From contig CAWKFQ010000017.1 of NCBI GenBank assembly GCA_963848955.1, positions 394,391 to 458,390 on the forward strand: 64,000 nt of DNA. Reading direction: 5' to 3'. The number at the start of each line of letters is the position of its first letter. The stretch's first letter is position 1. Of the stretch, positions 34,483 through 43,489 are shown one piece after another. The notes under the pieces were generated by a model. It did no database searches, had not been told where the DNA came from, and worked only from the letters and a program-made list of their open reading frames with translations. The position numbers and the translations under genes are program-made. The DNA is from DASUPK01 sp963848955 (GTDB lineage: Bacteria; Actinomycetota; Thermoleophilia; Solirubrobacterales; 70-9).

Positions 34483-35126
34483 CTACGGGTGGAGAAGCCC
34501 GTTGACCGTGGTGTCGACACCGCCGAGGGTGTTGTTGACGTTATCGACCGTGTTGTTGACGGTGTTGTTGACGGTGCCGACCGTGTTGTTGACGGTGTTG
34601 TTGACGGTGCCGACCGTGTTGTCGACGGTGTTGTTGACGGTGCCGACCGTGTTGTTGACGGTGTTGTTGACGGTGCCGACGGTGTTGTTGAGGTGTTGTT
34701 AGCGGTGTTGTTGACCGTGTTGTTCACGGTGTCGCCGACCCCACTCGTACCCCCACCCGTGTGCGGCAGGCTGGTCGTCGAAGGACCCGACGAGCCTCCA
34801 CCTGAGCCACCCGAGCCGCCGGTTCCGGTGCCTGTCACAGTGCCCCTGCCCGCGCCAGGGTGCGAACCAACCGAGGAACCGGACTTGCTGGCCAGCGCCA
34901 CCATCGCTCGGTTCGCCCTGCTGGTCCTGCTGGGCTCGGTCTGAGCGGAGGCGTGAATTTTGTCGGGACCGCTGGTGACCGCAGAGAGGCCGCTGGCGAT
35001 GCCCGAGAGGCTCGTCTCGAACCCGATCAGGGCGGCGACCGCCACGGGAATGGCACACAGAGCCGCCGCGGCGAACCCGCGCGAGGCGAGCCGGCGGCGC
35101 CACCAGGCAAGTAGTCCATTACCCAT
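34483..35126 (-). CDS. Secreted NNTV tandem-repeat protein, frameshifted
   Basis: ATG at 35126 encodes a basic start and a hydrophobic signal/anchor (GFAAAALCAIPVAVAALIGF), a Gly/Ser/Thr-rich linker (GGSGGSGGGSSGPSTTSLPH) and then NTVNNT repeats. One base is missing near 34690; in the restored phase the C-terminus is about 65 residues of 11-residue units of the form NNTVGTVNNTV, ending GLLHP at TAG 34483. An asparagine/threonine beta-helix or adhesin-like surface protein is plausible. Confidence 0.6.
34515..34690. repeat. 33-bp tandem repeats coding NNTV units
   Basis: GTTGTTGACGGTGTTGTTGACGGTGCCGACC-type units recur about five times head to tail with few mismatches. They encode the C-terminal repeats of the secreted protein; such tracts are prone to replication slippage and assembly error. 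Confidence 0.85.
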
Positions 35127-35486
35127 TGAGGAACGTCCAGCTCACAGTCCACTCTCCGTGGTGTGTGTACCCAGGTGGCCAGTTGTTCAACCGACTGTCT
35201 TGACTGGTAGGAGGGTCGTGACGTGCGATGACCGCTTTCCATGCAAAGCGGATAGCCGCTTCTCGTCCAAAGCGGCCATCTGACGGTCACCACTCCGAGC
35301 TGCTCAGCCTGCTGCGTTCACGCGGAGGGAGTCACGACCCGCGCGATGTGCACCGTGCCTCCTCTGCATGGAAAGCGCCGTATCTCAATTCTGGCGATTA
35401 CGGCATCAGCTCCTCGAACCGTCGCAGCCCCGGCTCCGACGCTCTCGGGGCCTCCGGAGGCCGCGCGCCGCGTGCGACGACGGGCC
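35127..35486. other. Gap with hairpin repeat, no gene
   Basis: No supported coding region. It holds repeat copy E (35234-35273) and a lone GCATGGAAAGC half-element near 35363; the rest is untranslated sequence between the secreted protein and SDR genes. Confidence 0.5.
35234..35273. repeat. Hairpin repeat copy E, both arms
   Basis: Best bipartite copy: GCTTTCCATGCAAAGC at 35234-35249 and GCTTCTCGTCCAAAGC at 35258-35273, each a GCTTY-N6-AAAGC hairpin. Confidence 0.75.
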
Positions 35487-36247
35487 TCAGAGGTTGAAGC
35501 CGCCGGACACTTCGATGTTCTCGCCGGTGATCCAACCGCACTCGTCGGAGAGCAGCGCCGCGATGACCTTGCCGATGTCGTCGGGCTCGCCGAGGCGGCC
35601 GAGCGCGGTGCTGCGCGACGAGCGGCGGGATGACCTCGGGGAAGCGGTCGAAGGCGTCGTGCGAGATCCGCGTGCGGGTCGGCCCGGGGGCGACCGAGTT
35701 GACGCGGATGCCGCGCGGCGCTCAGCTCCTTGGCCAGGTAGCGGGTGAGCACGGCAGCCCGCCCTTCATCTGGCGTAGGCCGAGTAGCCCGCCGTGAGCC
35801 CGGTGGGGAGCGCCGAGTTGCTGGTGGTGTTGACGATCGCGCCGCCGTCGGCGAGCATGCGGCAGGAGCGTCTGCGTGAGGAAGTAGGGGCCCTTGAGGA
35901 TGACGCGGTGGAACTGGTCGTAGAGCTCTTCGGTGGTGTCCTCGAACATCGACATCTGGCCGAAGCCGGCGTTGTTCACCAGGTAGTCGAACGTGGTGCG
36001 CTGCCAGCGTTCGCGGAGCTCGCGGCCGACGTGCTCGGCGAAGCCGGGGAAGGCGTCGCTGCGGCCGACGTCGAGCGGGACGCGACCGCCGAGCCGCCGT
36101 TGGCCTCGATGGCTCGCGACGGTCTCCTTCTGCGCCGGCGGCGTTGCGTTGTAGGTCAGGATGACTCCGGCGCCGCGCTCCGCGATGCGGATGGCCGCGG
36201 CTGCGCCCGATGCCCGAGCTGCCTCCGGTGACGATGGCGATCTTCAT
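35487..36247 (-). CDS. SDR-family oxidoreductase, frameshifted
   Basis: ATG 36247 gives MKIAIVTGGSSGIG, the NAD(P) Rossmann motif. NNAGFGQMSMFEDTTEE follows, and the YSAY catalytic region is readable near 35770 with a frameshift around it. The end reads as a GG-F-N-L C-terminus at TGA 35487. At least four indels. It is a short-chain dehydrogenase of unknown substrate, divergent from an AraC regulator, a common regulator-target pair. Confidence 0.72.
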
Positions 36248-36406
36248 GGCTGCTCCGTTCGTTGGTTGACGCCTCGTCAGCGAACCAGCGGGGCGCGTGG
36301 GGGCGTGAGAACGGAAGCGCCGAGTCCTTGCACAATCCTGCTCGATGTGGCTGGGTCGAGCCTGGACACGCCCGGACCGAGAGCCGCGAATGTACGATTC
36401 CTGCTC

Positions 36407-37364
36407 ATGGAGCAGGATCGCGAGACCTTGCCGGCTCCTCGCCAAGGGTGCCGAGGCCGGCTTGATGAGCTGCGGGCGCTGATCGCCCGGCATGCGCGGC
36501 CCGACGAGACGACGCCGATCGAGGGCGTCCTGCTGTCGGCGGCGACACGCGCCCACGCGAGCCCACGGCCGTCGACCTCCGGGACGGTGATGGCCGCTCA
36601 TCGCGCAGGGCGCCAAGCGGCTGGCGATCGGCGACCGCGTTTACGAGTACGGCGCCGGGCAGTACCTCGTCGCGTCGGTCGACCTCCCGATAACCGGTCA
36701 CTACTCTCAGGCGCAGCCCGACCGAGCCGGCTCTGGGGTTCGGGCTGGTCCTGCGGCCGGCCACCATCGCCTCGCTGCTGCTGGACGCTGCGGAGCACAC
36801 CTCGGCGTTGCGCTCGGCGCGCGCGCAGCGCGGCCGCGCCGCCGGCGCTGGGCGTCGCCGACGCGTCGCCCGAGCTGCTCGATGCCGTCATCCGGATGCT
36901 GCGCCTCCTGGACTGCCCCGGCGACCGCCACGTGCTGGCGCCGATGATCGAGCGCGAGATCCTCTGGCGGCTGCTCAGCGGGCCCGCTGGGCGAGACCGT
37001 GCGCCAGATCGGCCTGGCCGACAGCAGCCTGACCCACATCAGCCGCGCCGTTCGCTGGATCACCGACCACTACGGCGAGCCGTTCCGCGTCGAGGACCTC
37101 GCCCGCTCCTGCGGCATGAGCACGTCGGCCTTCCACCGCAACTTCCACGCAGTCACCGGACTCAGCCCGATCCAGTTCCAGAAGCAGATCCGCCTGCAGC
37201 AGTCGCGCCTGCTGCTCATGACGGGCGCCGACGACGTCGCGACGATCGGCTACCGCGTCGGTTACGACAGCGCCTCGCAGTTCAACCGCGAGTACCGCCG
37301 CCAGTTCGGCCTGCCCCCGGGACGCGACGCAGCCCGCATCCGGGCCCAGGCGGCTAGTGCCTGA
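36407..37364 (+). CDS. AraC-family transcriptional regulator, frameshifted
   Basis: ATG 36407 starts MEQDRETLPAPRQG. The N-terminal cupin-like AraC_N domain is interrupted by several phase changes (36550-36990). The C-terminal DNA-binding domain is intact from about 36999: LARSCGMSTSAFHRNFHAVTG and IGYRVGYDSASQFNREYRR, the two helix-turn-helix units. It likely controls the divergent SDR gene. Confidence 0.78.
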
Positions 37365-37406
37365 TGCCTGTATGGGAACGCTGCGAGGCGCTACCGGAGA
37401 GCTCAC

Positions 37407-37422
37407 GCTTTCCATGCCGAGC
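37407..37422. repeat. Hairpin repeat half-copy F1
   Basis: GCTTTCCATGCCGAGC, a diverged left-arm element 40 bases after the AraC gene. Confidence 0.45.
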
Positions 37423-37486
37423 AGCAGCGCCCGGGCTGGCTTCTCTCGCATCCCCTTCGCGCGATAGGGAGGCGCGCTCCGAAAAG

Positions 37487-37530
37487 CGCTCCTTCCCATG
37501 CAAAGCAGAACTACTGCTTTCGTCCAAAGC
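37487..37530. repeat. Hairpin repeat copy F2, both arms
   Basis: A longer left arm ending CCCATGCAAAGC at 37506 and a right arm GCTTTCGTCCAAAGC at 37516-37530, at the 3' side of NTF2-like gene 3. Confidence 0.65.
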
Positions 37531-37532
37531 AG

Positions 37533-37937
37533 CTACTCCGACACCCCGGCGGCATCGAGGGCGTCCGCCAGCTCTCTGAACTCGTCTACGCGCGCGACCT
37601 TGCGCTCGCGCAGCGAATAGACGACAAAGAAGTCGGCATCAATCTCCAGGCCGCTTGCTTTGCCGCGCCCTCGGTGGTGGATCGTCACGAGCACGCGGTT
37701 TCCGGCGTCGACAAACTTCTCGGCATTGACCTCCAGGCCCTCCCAGGCGCTCGCCCACCGCTCGAAGTTCTGTCGGATCGCGTTTCGACCGAAGGTCAGC
37801 TCCTCGTCACCGAAGCCCGCGATTGGGTTCATCTGGAAGTCGGCGGTGAAGTACGTAGCCGCCTCGGCGCGGCCACCGCGATCGAGGTACTCGTAGGCGA
37901 ACGCCTTGCGCACTATCTCGACGTTCTCCTGCGACAT
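37533..37937 (-). CDS. NTF2/SnoaL-like protein 3
   Basis: This 134-residue protein starts MSQENVEIVRKAFAYEYLDR and ends ALDAAGVSE. An internal NAIRQNFERWASAWEGLEV helix and VLVTIHHRGRGKASG strand fit the NTF2-like ligand cavity. It is flanked on both sides by hairpin repeats. Confidence 0.85.
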   Translation of the reverse strand: MSQENVEIVRKAFAYEYLDRGGRAEAATYFTADFQMNPIAGFGDEELTFGRNAIRQNFERWASAWEGLEVNAEKFVDAGNRVLVTIHHRGRGKASGLEIDADFFVVYSLRERKVARVDEFRELADALDAAGVSE

Positions 37938-37943
37938 GGCCCA

Positions 37944-37982
37944 CGCAGTATCTCTCGGACGGGTGCTGCTTTTCGTCCAAGC
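37944..37982. repeat. Hairpin repeat copy G with CGCAGTATCTC box
   Basis: CGCAGTATCTCTCGGA at 37944-37959 and GCTTTTCGTCCAAGC at 37968-37982 (one A fewer than consensus), immediately upstream of NTF2-like gene 3. Confidence 0.7.
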
Positions 37983-38169
37983 GGCTATCTGCTCGCATGG
38001 ACGCGGGCCTGCTCTAGCCCGCTCGGTGCGGCCTCTTTCTTCCCCCTCTACCCAAAAGTGGACCCGGACCTGTTAGGTGTAGGCCACCCACTAGGGCCAC
38101 AGACAGCGATCCCTACACAGCGGGGCGCGACGTCTAGGGCTATAGCTGCAACAGGATGGAGGGGCAAGG

Positions 38170-38370
38170 ATGCTCCCTAGCAAGACGCTCGCCGAAGAGC
38201 ACGTCCAGATTATGCTCACGGTTGGTTCCCCGTTCGATGAGATCGAGGACTACATCAACAAGACCAAGCTGCGCGATCACCAGAAGTCGGCGCTTTGGCT
38301 GATCGCCTGGTCGGGGCAAGAGCGCTCAGTGCAACGTCGAGTTGCACACGAGGCGCTAGCCCTCACCTAG
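38170..38370 (+). CDS. Small hypothetical protein
   Basis: 66 residues from ATG 38170 with a good GGAGG site 8 bases upstream. Text is helical and charged (LAEEHVQIMLTVGSPFDEIE, DHQKSALWLIAWSGQE) and lacks a membrane span. No family recognised. Confidence 0.6.
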   Translation: MLPSKTLAEEHVQIMLTVGSPFDEIEDYINKTKLRDHQKSALWLIAWSGQERSVQRRVAHEALALT

Positions 38371-38437
38371 CCGTTCGTCCTCTTCGAAGCGCAAGAAGCG
38401 GCTCAATGCCGTAGCCAGGCGGAGGGTGACGACCGCT

Positions 38438-38471
38438 GCTTTCATACAAAGTGCCGCTTCTCGTCCAAAGC
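38438..38471. repeat. Hairpin repeat copy H
   Basis: Diverged left arm GCTTTCATACAAAG (38438) and perfect right arm GCTTCTCGTCCAAAGC at 38456-38471. Confidence 0.65.
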
Positions 38472-38592
38472 GGCTATTTGCGCCGAGGCCGAGAACCGTC
38501 CCAGTGCGCGGCGGCCCGAAGCGAGCAGCTCCTCGTAGATCTTCCTCGGAATCTGCACGGCGAGCCTGGCTAGCGTCAATTAGGTTGAGGCC

Positions 38593-39483
38593 ATGCGGCC
38601 AATCCTTTCGCCCGGCAGCCGCGCTCGAAGGCTGCTCGCGCGGGTGATCCGGCCGCCGCCGGCAGTGCGGCAGGCTGTCTGGCGGTGGGACTACCGGCGG
38701 GAGGAGCGCCGCACCGCACATCAAATCGCGGCTCAGGAAGCCGGGTCGGGGACGGTGGACGGAATTCCCGTTCCGCCACCGCTATTGCGTGTGAGGGTCA
38801 CCGGGGGGTGGGCTGAACCCAGGACATGGCTTGCCACGGGCGCAACGGATGCCAAGCTGATCCGGGCGACGTTGAGTCGCAGCGGCTCTCCGCTCGAGGA
38901 GATGGAGGCGTTGCTGGATTTCGGCTGCGGCTGCGGGCGCGTCTCGCGGCACTGGGCGGGGGTGAGGGGACCGATTCCACATGGTGCGGACGTCTCGCGA
39001 CCTGCGGTCCGCTGGTGTCGCCGCAATCTGCGGTTCATGCAAAGCACGCGCTGTGATCCCGAGCCACCGCTCCAATATGACGACGGCTACTTCGACTTCG
39101 TCTACGCGCTGTCGGTGTTCACCCATCTAACGGAGGATTCAGGTCGAAGGTGGCTCGCTGAGCTGCTGCGAATCCTGAAGCCCGGAGGACTTCTGCTCTT
39201 CACCGTGCACGGAGAGCGTTTCGCGCACGAGCTCGACGAGACGGATGCCAGGCGATTCCGCGAGGGTGAATTCGTGGTAGCGGAGCGGCCCGCTGCTCAG
39301 TCCGGCAGCAACTACTTCGCCAGCTTTCGCTCCCCCAAGTACGTCAGAGACCGGTTGCTTCCGACGGTTGATGTCGAGCTCGTGGAGGCCGTCTACAAGG
39401 ACCCGGGGGGCGGCGTCCCGACGCCGATGACGCTCCAGGACAACTACGTCATCCGCAAGCGGCCGGAGCTTTCCACTCAGTAG
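38593..39483 (+). CDS. SAM-dependent methyltransferase
   Basis: This 296-residue class I methyltransferase has motif I LLDFGCGCGRVSRHW near residue 107, a motif IV-like FDFVYALSVFTHL and motif V LRILKPGGLLLFTVHGE. A basic/aromatic N-terminal extension of about 80 residues precedes the catalytic domain. The acceptor substrate is unknown. Confidence 0.83.
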   Translation: MRPILSPGSRARRLLARVIRPPPAVRQAVWRWDYRREERRTAHQIAAQEAGSGTVDGIPVPPPLLRVRVTGGWAEPRTWLATGATDAKLIRATLSRSGSPLEEMEALLDFGCGCGRVSRHWAGVRGPIPHGADVSRPAVRWCRRNLRFMQSTRCDPEPPLQYDDGYFDFVYALSVFTHLTEDSGRRWLAELLRILKPGGLLLFTVHGERFAHELDETDARRFREGEFVVAERPAAQSGSNYFASFRSPKYVRDRLLPTVDVELVEAVYKDPGGGVPTPMTLQDNYVIRKRPELSTQ

Positions 39484-39506
39484 CGGAGCGCCGCAAGGGA
39501 AGTGCC

Positions 39507-39521
39507 GCTTCCATGCAAAGC
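39507..39521. repeat. Hairpin repeat copy I
   Basis: GCTTCCATGCAAAGC, left arm only, 24 bases after the methyltransferase stop. Confidence 0.6.
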
Positions 39522-39839
39522 AGCGGTCGAGGGAAGCCGCCTAGCGTCGATTCTGAGCCGATTTCGTCGGTTACAGCGCGTGTTTCAGACCGCCCACTAC
39601 TGGCCTGCACGCCTCAGGGTTCTCGCGGCGATCGCGGCGATCGCGGTCATTTGTTCCCGTCGCCTCCGGCGGTGGTAGCACGGGCGGCGCTTACTAACCC
39701 GCGCGGCCCGGCCAGGCTTCCCCCGACCGGACCCGGGCTAGTCGCGTCTCAGGCGCGACCCTCGGGTTCGGGTTTCCCAGGCCCGCGGCCCCTGCTTTCG
39801 AAGGGGCAGTGCTTTGAGTGCTCACGCGGAAGCTATGGT

Positions 39840-40514
39840 CGCCCAATCACGACGGCTATCTCGCCCGACGACCCTGCGTATGCCGGACAGGCGCGCTATA
39901 CAGCCGGCTTCCTGAGGGTCTACGACACGGTTGTTCTGAGGTTCAACGGGCACCTCGCGTGGCGATGCCCTCCGCGGCGTCTCGTTCGGCTCTACGACGA
40001 GCACGTCTCTGCCCGCCATCTCGACATCGGCGTCGGAACTGGCTACTTGCTCGACAAGTGCCGCTACCCGACGCAGTCGCCAGACATCACGCTGATGGAT
40101 CTCAACCCCGCCCCTCTCCAGGTCGCCGCCAAGCGCCTTCACCGCTACCGGCCCAAGACGCATCAAGCGAACGCGCTTGAGCCGTTCGGGTTGCCCGCAG
40201 GCACGTTCGAGTCCGTCGGGTTGAACTGGTTGCTGCACTGCCTGCCCGGCAACATCGCAACCAAGAGCGTCGTCTTCGACCACGCTAGGACGGTGCTTGC
40301 GCCGGGCGGCGTCGTATTCGGCAGCACCGTTCTGAGCGGGGGCGTGCGGCACACCGCGTGGTCGCGGTGGATGATGGAACGGCTCAACCGCGACGGCACA
40401 TTCACCAATCGCGAAGACGACCTCGACAGCCTCAAGACGCAACTCGACCAGCGGTTCGACAGCGGGCAGGTCGAAGTGGTCGGTGCGGTAGGCATCTTCT
40501 CTGCTCGCACCTGA
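39840..40514 (+). CDS. SAM-dependent methyltransferase, start uncertain
   Basis: The conserved part begins about 39840 (GRPITTAISPDDPAY) and contains LDIGVGTGYLLDKC (SAM motif I), PDITLMDLNPAPLQVAAKRL, NWLLHCLPG and VLAPGGVVFGSTVLSGG, as in class I methyltransferases of the phospholipid/quinone type. The open frame extends to 39513, but that ATG lies within a hairpin repeat and the extension looks non-coding; no good start is in frame nearby. About 220 residues. Confidence 0.75.
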   Translation, partial: RPITTAISPDDPAYAGQARYTAGFLRVYDTVVLRFNGHLAWRCPPRRLVRLYDEHVSARHLDIGVGTGYLLDKCRYPTQSPDITLMDLNPAPLQVAAKRLHRYRPKTHQANALEPFGLPAGTFESVGLNWLLHCLPGNIATKSVVFDHARTVLAPGGVVFGSTVLSGGVRHTAWSRWMMERLNRDGTFTNREDDLDSLKTQLDQRFDSGQVEVVGAVGIFSART

Positions 40515-40654
40515 CGGCCCTGCGACAAGGAAGGGCCGCCCCAGAGCGCGGCAGCCCGAGGTGGCCGCTGCTGCTTCGCAGAGCAACTCCGCCCCCGCCC
40601 GGTCGAGCCTCAGCTCGCTGCTGCAATACGCGAGGAGGAGCAGGTGGGGACCGC

Positions 40655-40670
40655 GCTTTCCATGCACAGC
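40655..40670. repeat. Hairpin repeat copy J
   Basis: GCTTTCCATGCACAGC, left arm with one mismatch in the stem, in the gap 40515-40803, which otherwise holds nothing recognisable. Confidence 0.55.
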
Positions 40671-40803
40671 AGCACTGTTGGCGACAGCCGACCGCGGTGT
40701 CGCGTTCGCGTGAGACCCGGAGCGCCGGCTCCCTAGTTGGGGTGCCGACTGGTCTCGCGGATGCGCGGGCGCTGGTAGCGAGAAGCGATTCGGGCCCCCG
40801 CTA

Positions 40804-41649
40804 CTAGCCAAGGGCCCTCGAAAGAGGGCCCTTGGTGTTCTCGGTCCTGATGACCCTCCTTCGGGATCGCGCTTGCTCAGATACGCGAAGAGCTTGCTCA
40901 TCTCTCACCTCGGGATGGGGATGGAACGGGGCTCCACGAAGCTTGAGTCGCAGCGCGTTCACGTAGATACGCGCGAGCGTCGCAACGGTCATCGGCGGAT
41001 ACCGGAGCAGCAGCCCGAGCATTCGCGCACGGGTGACCTCGGAGCGGCGCAGTGCCATCGAAGCAACGAGTACCTCGCGGCCGCCCTCGTGGTTGCGGAT
41101 CACAACGCCGAGTCTCTGGCGGGGCCGGGTTACCGAGATCTCGTAGGTCTGCTCCATCGATTGGAACGGGGACACGTGCATGCCCTTCTCGAAGCTGCAG
41201 GTGATCGGTTCATCTCCTGCGTGACCGTCCCAGTCCAAGACGTAGGTGGTCCGCTCGCCCCATGGCGTATTCGTCACCTCTGCGATGACGCTGTCGAGGC
41301 CGCCGTCAGGCGTATGGAGGAAGAGGAAGGAGACTGGGTTGAACCCGACGCCGAGGTAGCGCGGGTTCGCCAGCAGGCGCACGGGCCCCGCCGGCCGGCG
41401 GCCGAGACGAGCGTCGACCAGGTTCCGCGCGCGCTCCGCCAGTGAATCGCCGTCGCCGGGGAGATAATCGCCGTCGCGGAAGCGCGCCGGGGCCGGGCGG
41501 CGCGCCGACCACAGTGGAATCGCATCGAGGAGGCCAGGGAGCTCCTCGAGATCGAACAGCGGCATGAAGACGCGGTAGCCGAAGGAGTGGGGAACCACCC
41601 CGGCTCGGCGATGCGCAACCCAGCCCTCATAGACGGCGGAGGTCGTCAT
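40804..41649 (-). CDS. DUF1365 family protein
   Basis: This 281-residue protein starts MTTSAVYEGWVAHRR, with HSFGYRVFMPLFDLEEL, LLANPRYLGVGFNPVSFLFL and PWGERTTYVLD, the hallmarks of DUF1365. The family is repeatedly found with COG2907 amine-oxidase-like flavoproteins in light or singlet-oxygen responsive clusters. Last gene of the operon; its start overlaps the upstream flavoprotein stop (ATGA), and its final codons lie within a strong hairpin. Confidence 0.88.
   Translation of the reverse strand: MTTSAVYEGWVAHRRAGVVPHSFGYRVFMPLFDLEELPGLLDAIPLWSARRPAPARFRDGDYLPGDGDSLAERARNLVDARLGRRPAGPVRLLANPRYLGVGFNPVSFLFLHTPDGGLDSVIAEVTNTPWGERTTYVLDWDGHAGDEPITCSFEKGMHVSPFQSMEQTYEISVTRPRQRLGVVIRNHEGGREVLVASMALRRSEVTRARMLGLLLRYPPMTVATLARIYVNALRLKLRGAPFHPHPEVRDEQALRVSEQARSRRRVIRTENTKGPLSRALG
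40808..40835. terminator. Hairpin terminator with GAAA loop, overlapping DUF1365 stop
   Basis: A 12-bp perfect stem CCAAGGGCCCTC / GAGGGCCCTTGG with a GAAA tetraloop. It is encoded within the last codons of the DUF1365 gene and would end the light-module operon. Confidence 0.75.
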
Positions 41650-42994
41650 GCGGCCTCCGCCAGCTGCTCTGCGACCGGCTCGCCGAGCTCACTTACCCGT
41701 GTGGGCTCCCCGGTCTTCGGCAGCGGCCCGCGGCCGCCGAGCCTCTCCGCGACCCGCAAAGCCGACCAGACGCCATCCTCGTGGAACCCCCACCGCCAGT
41801 AGGCCCCGCAGTAGTGGGTCCGCCTGAGGCCGGAGATCTCCGCCCAGCGGCGCTGCGCGGCCACGCCCTCGGGCGTAAAGACCGGATGGGCGTAGTCGAT
41901 CTTGCGGATGACCGTCGCCCGGGTCGATCGCCTCGGTCAGGTTGAGCGTGACGAGATAGTCGCGATCCGCGACGAGCGACTGCAGGCGGTTCATGTGGTA
42001 GGTCACCGTCGTCCGGCCGGTGGGCCGGTCGATCAGGTGGTAGTTCCAGCTCGCCCAGGCGCTGCGCCGCTGCGGCATCAGGCTCGTGTCGGTGTGGAGG
42101 ACGGCCTCGTTCCGCTGGTAGGGAATCGCGCCGAGGACCGTCCGCCTCGGCGGGGCTCGGGTCGGCGAGCATTCGCAGGGCGACGTCGGAGTGGACGGCG
42201 ATCACGACCTCGTCGAAGCGCTCGCACGAGTCGTCGAGCGCGATCACCACCCCTCGCGGCACCCGGTGGATGCGCCGGACCGGGGTGCGAAGATGGACCC
42301 GGTCGCGAAACGGCGCGATCAGCGCCTCGACGTAGCGGCGCGAGCCGCCCGTGATCGACCGCCACGAGGGCCTGTCCCGGAGCTGTAGGACGCGATGGTT
42401 GTCGAAGAACTCGGCGAGGAAGCCGGCGGGAAAGCTCCACATCTGCGCCGGGTCGGCGGACCACACCGCCGAGGCCTGCGGCACGAGCAGCCGCTCGACG
42501 AAGTAGTCCGAGTAGCCGCCGTCGGCCAGGAAGCGGCGGAGCGACGGGCCCTGCCCGCCGCTGCCGACCAGCTTGCGGGCCTCGCGGTTGAAGCGGACCA
42601 GATCGCGCAGCATGCGGTGAAAGCGCGGGTCGAGCGCGTGCGCCGGGCGCGCGAACAGCCCGCGGGGCCCGGTGGTCGCCCATTCGAAGCCGCCGCGGCC
42701 GTCGGAGACGGAGAAGCTCATGTCGGCCGGCTGCGAGGCGACCCCGAGCTCGGCCAGCATGCGCTCGAAGTTCGGGTAGTTGAGCTCGTTGAAGACGATG
42801 AAGCCGGTGTCGACCGGGAGGCGGCCCCCCGGGCGTCTCGACGTCGATCGTGTTGGTGTGGCCGCCCGGGTAGCCGCGCCGCCTCGAAGACGTGGACGTC
42901 GTGCCCGGCGCGGTGGAGCTCAGCCGCGGCGACCAGGCCGGAGACGCCGGCCCCGACGATGGCGATCCGCTTGCGACTCGGCGAACCGCCTCAT
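41646..42994 (-). CDS. FAD-dependent amine oxidase-like protein (COG2907), frameshifted
   Basis: The ATG at 42994 overlaps the SRPBCC stop (ATGA). IAIVGAGVSGLVAAAELHRAG is the FAD-binding motif, followed after indels by GGHTNTIDVETPGG, GFIVFNELNYPNFERML, LLVPQASAVWSADPAQMW, TSLMPQRRSAWASWNYHL and the C-terminal CGAYWRWGFHEDGVWSALRV. At least four phase changes. The family is a flavoprotein associated with modified (cyclopropane/furan) fatty-acid or light-response genes; the reaction here is unknown. Confidence 0.82.
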
Positions 42995-43466
42995 CTGCGC
43001 GACCTGGGCGACCGGACTCGCCGAGCGCCGGCTTGCGAAGCCGCTCGCCCAGCCCGCTTTCGGCGTCCTCGCCGACGCGGTTGAAGATCGCGCGCAGCGG
43101 GAGCGTCGAGCATCCTCCGGATTCCGCGGAGCCGGAGGTCGGCGTCCCAGGTCACGCTGCTGGCGGCCGGCCCCGGCCGGCTCGATCCTGCGCCTCGTCG
43201 CGGACCGACACCGAGTCGGTCTCGGCCGCGAAAACCACCCGGTGGGGCGGATCGACCTCGACGATCCGGTAGGGGAGGGTGATGCTGCGGCCGCGGAACC
43301 TGACGTCGAGCTCGTAGCGCGCGCCCTCGGTTCGCGGCTCGCCGCCGACCAGCTCCACCTCGTCGACGCTGGGGTCCCACTCCTCGACCGAGCGAAGGTC
43401 CGCCAGGTAGTGCCAGACCTCCTCCGCGCTGTGGGGTGCTTCGACCGTTCCGGTGTATCTCGCCAT
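42991..43466 (-). CDS. SRPBCC/polyketide cyclase-like protein, frameshifted
   Basis: MARYTGTVEAPHSAEEVWHY and LADLRSVEEWDPSVDEVEL are the N-terminal strand and helices of the START/Bet v1-like fold; YRIVEVDPPHRVVFAAETDS follows. One phase change near 43180 leads to SVTWDADLRLRG and a short C-terminus. It binds hydrophobic ligands in this family. It lies between the SDR and flavoprotein genes of the same operon. Confidence 0.75.
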
Positions 43467-43489
43467 CTCGTCTTCCTTTCTTCTCGGTG

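Noticed and set aside
34515..34690. CRISPR array suspicion from regular repeats
   Set aside because: Repeats are directly adjacent without unique spacers and encode protein repeats; no cas genes are near.
34502..34702. Plus-strand LLTVLLTVPTV repeat frame resembling a membrane peptide
   Set aside because: It is the antisense of the NNTV tandem repeats, whose minus-strand frame follows a signal-like N-terminus.
39020..39050. ATGCAAAGC within the methyltransferase gene as another hairpin repeat
   Set aside because: It lies in coding sequence and lacks the GCTTT arm, so it is probably chance.
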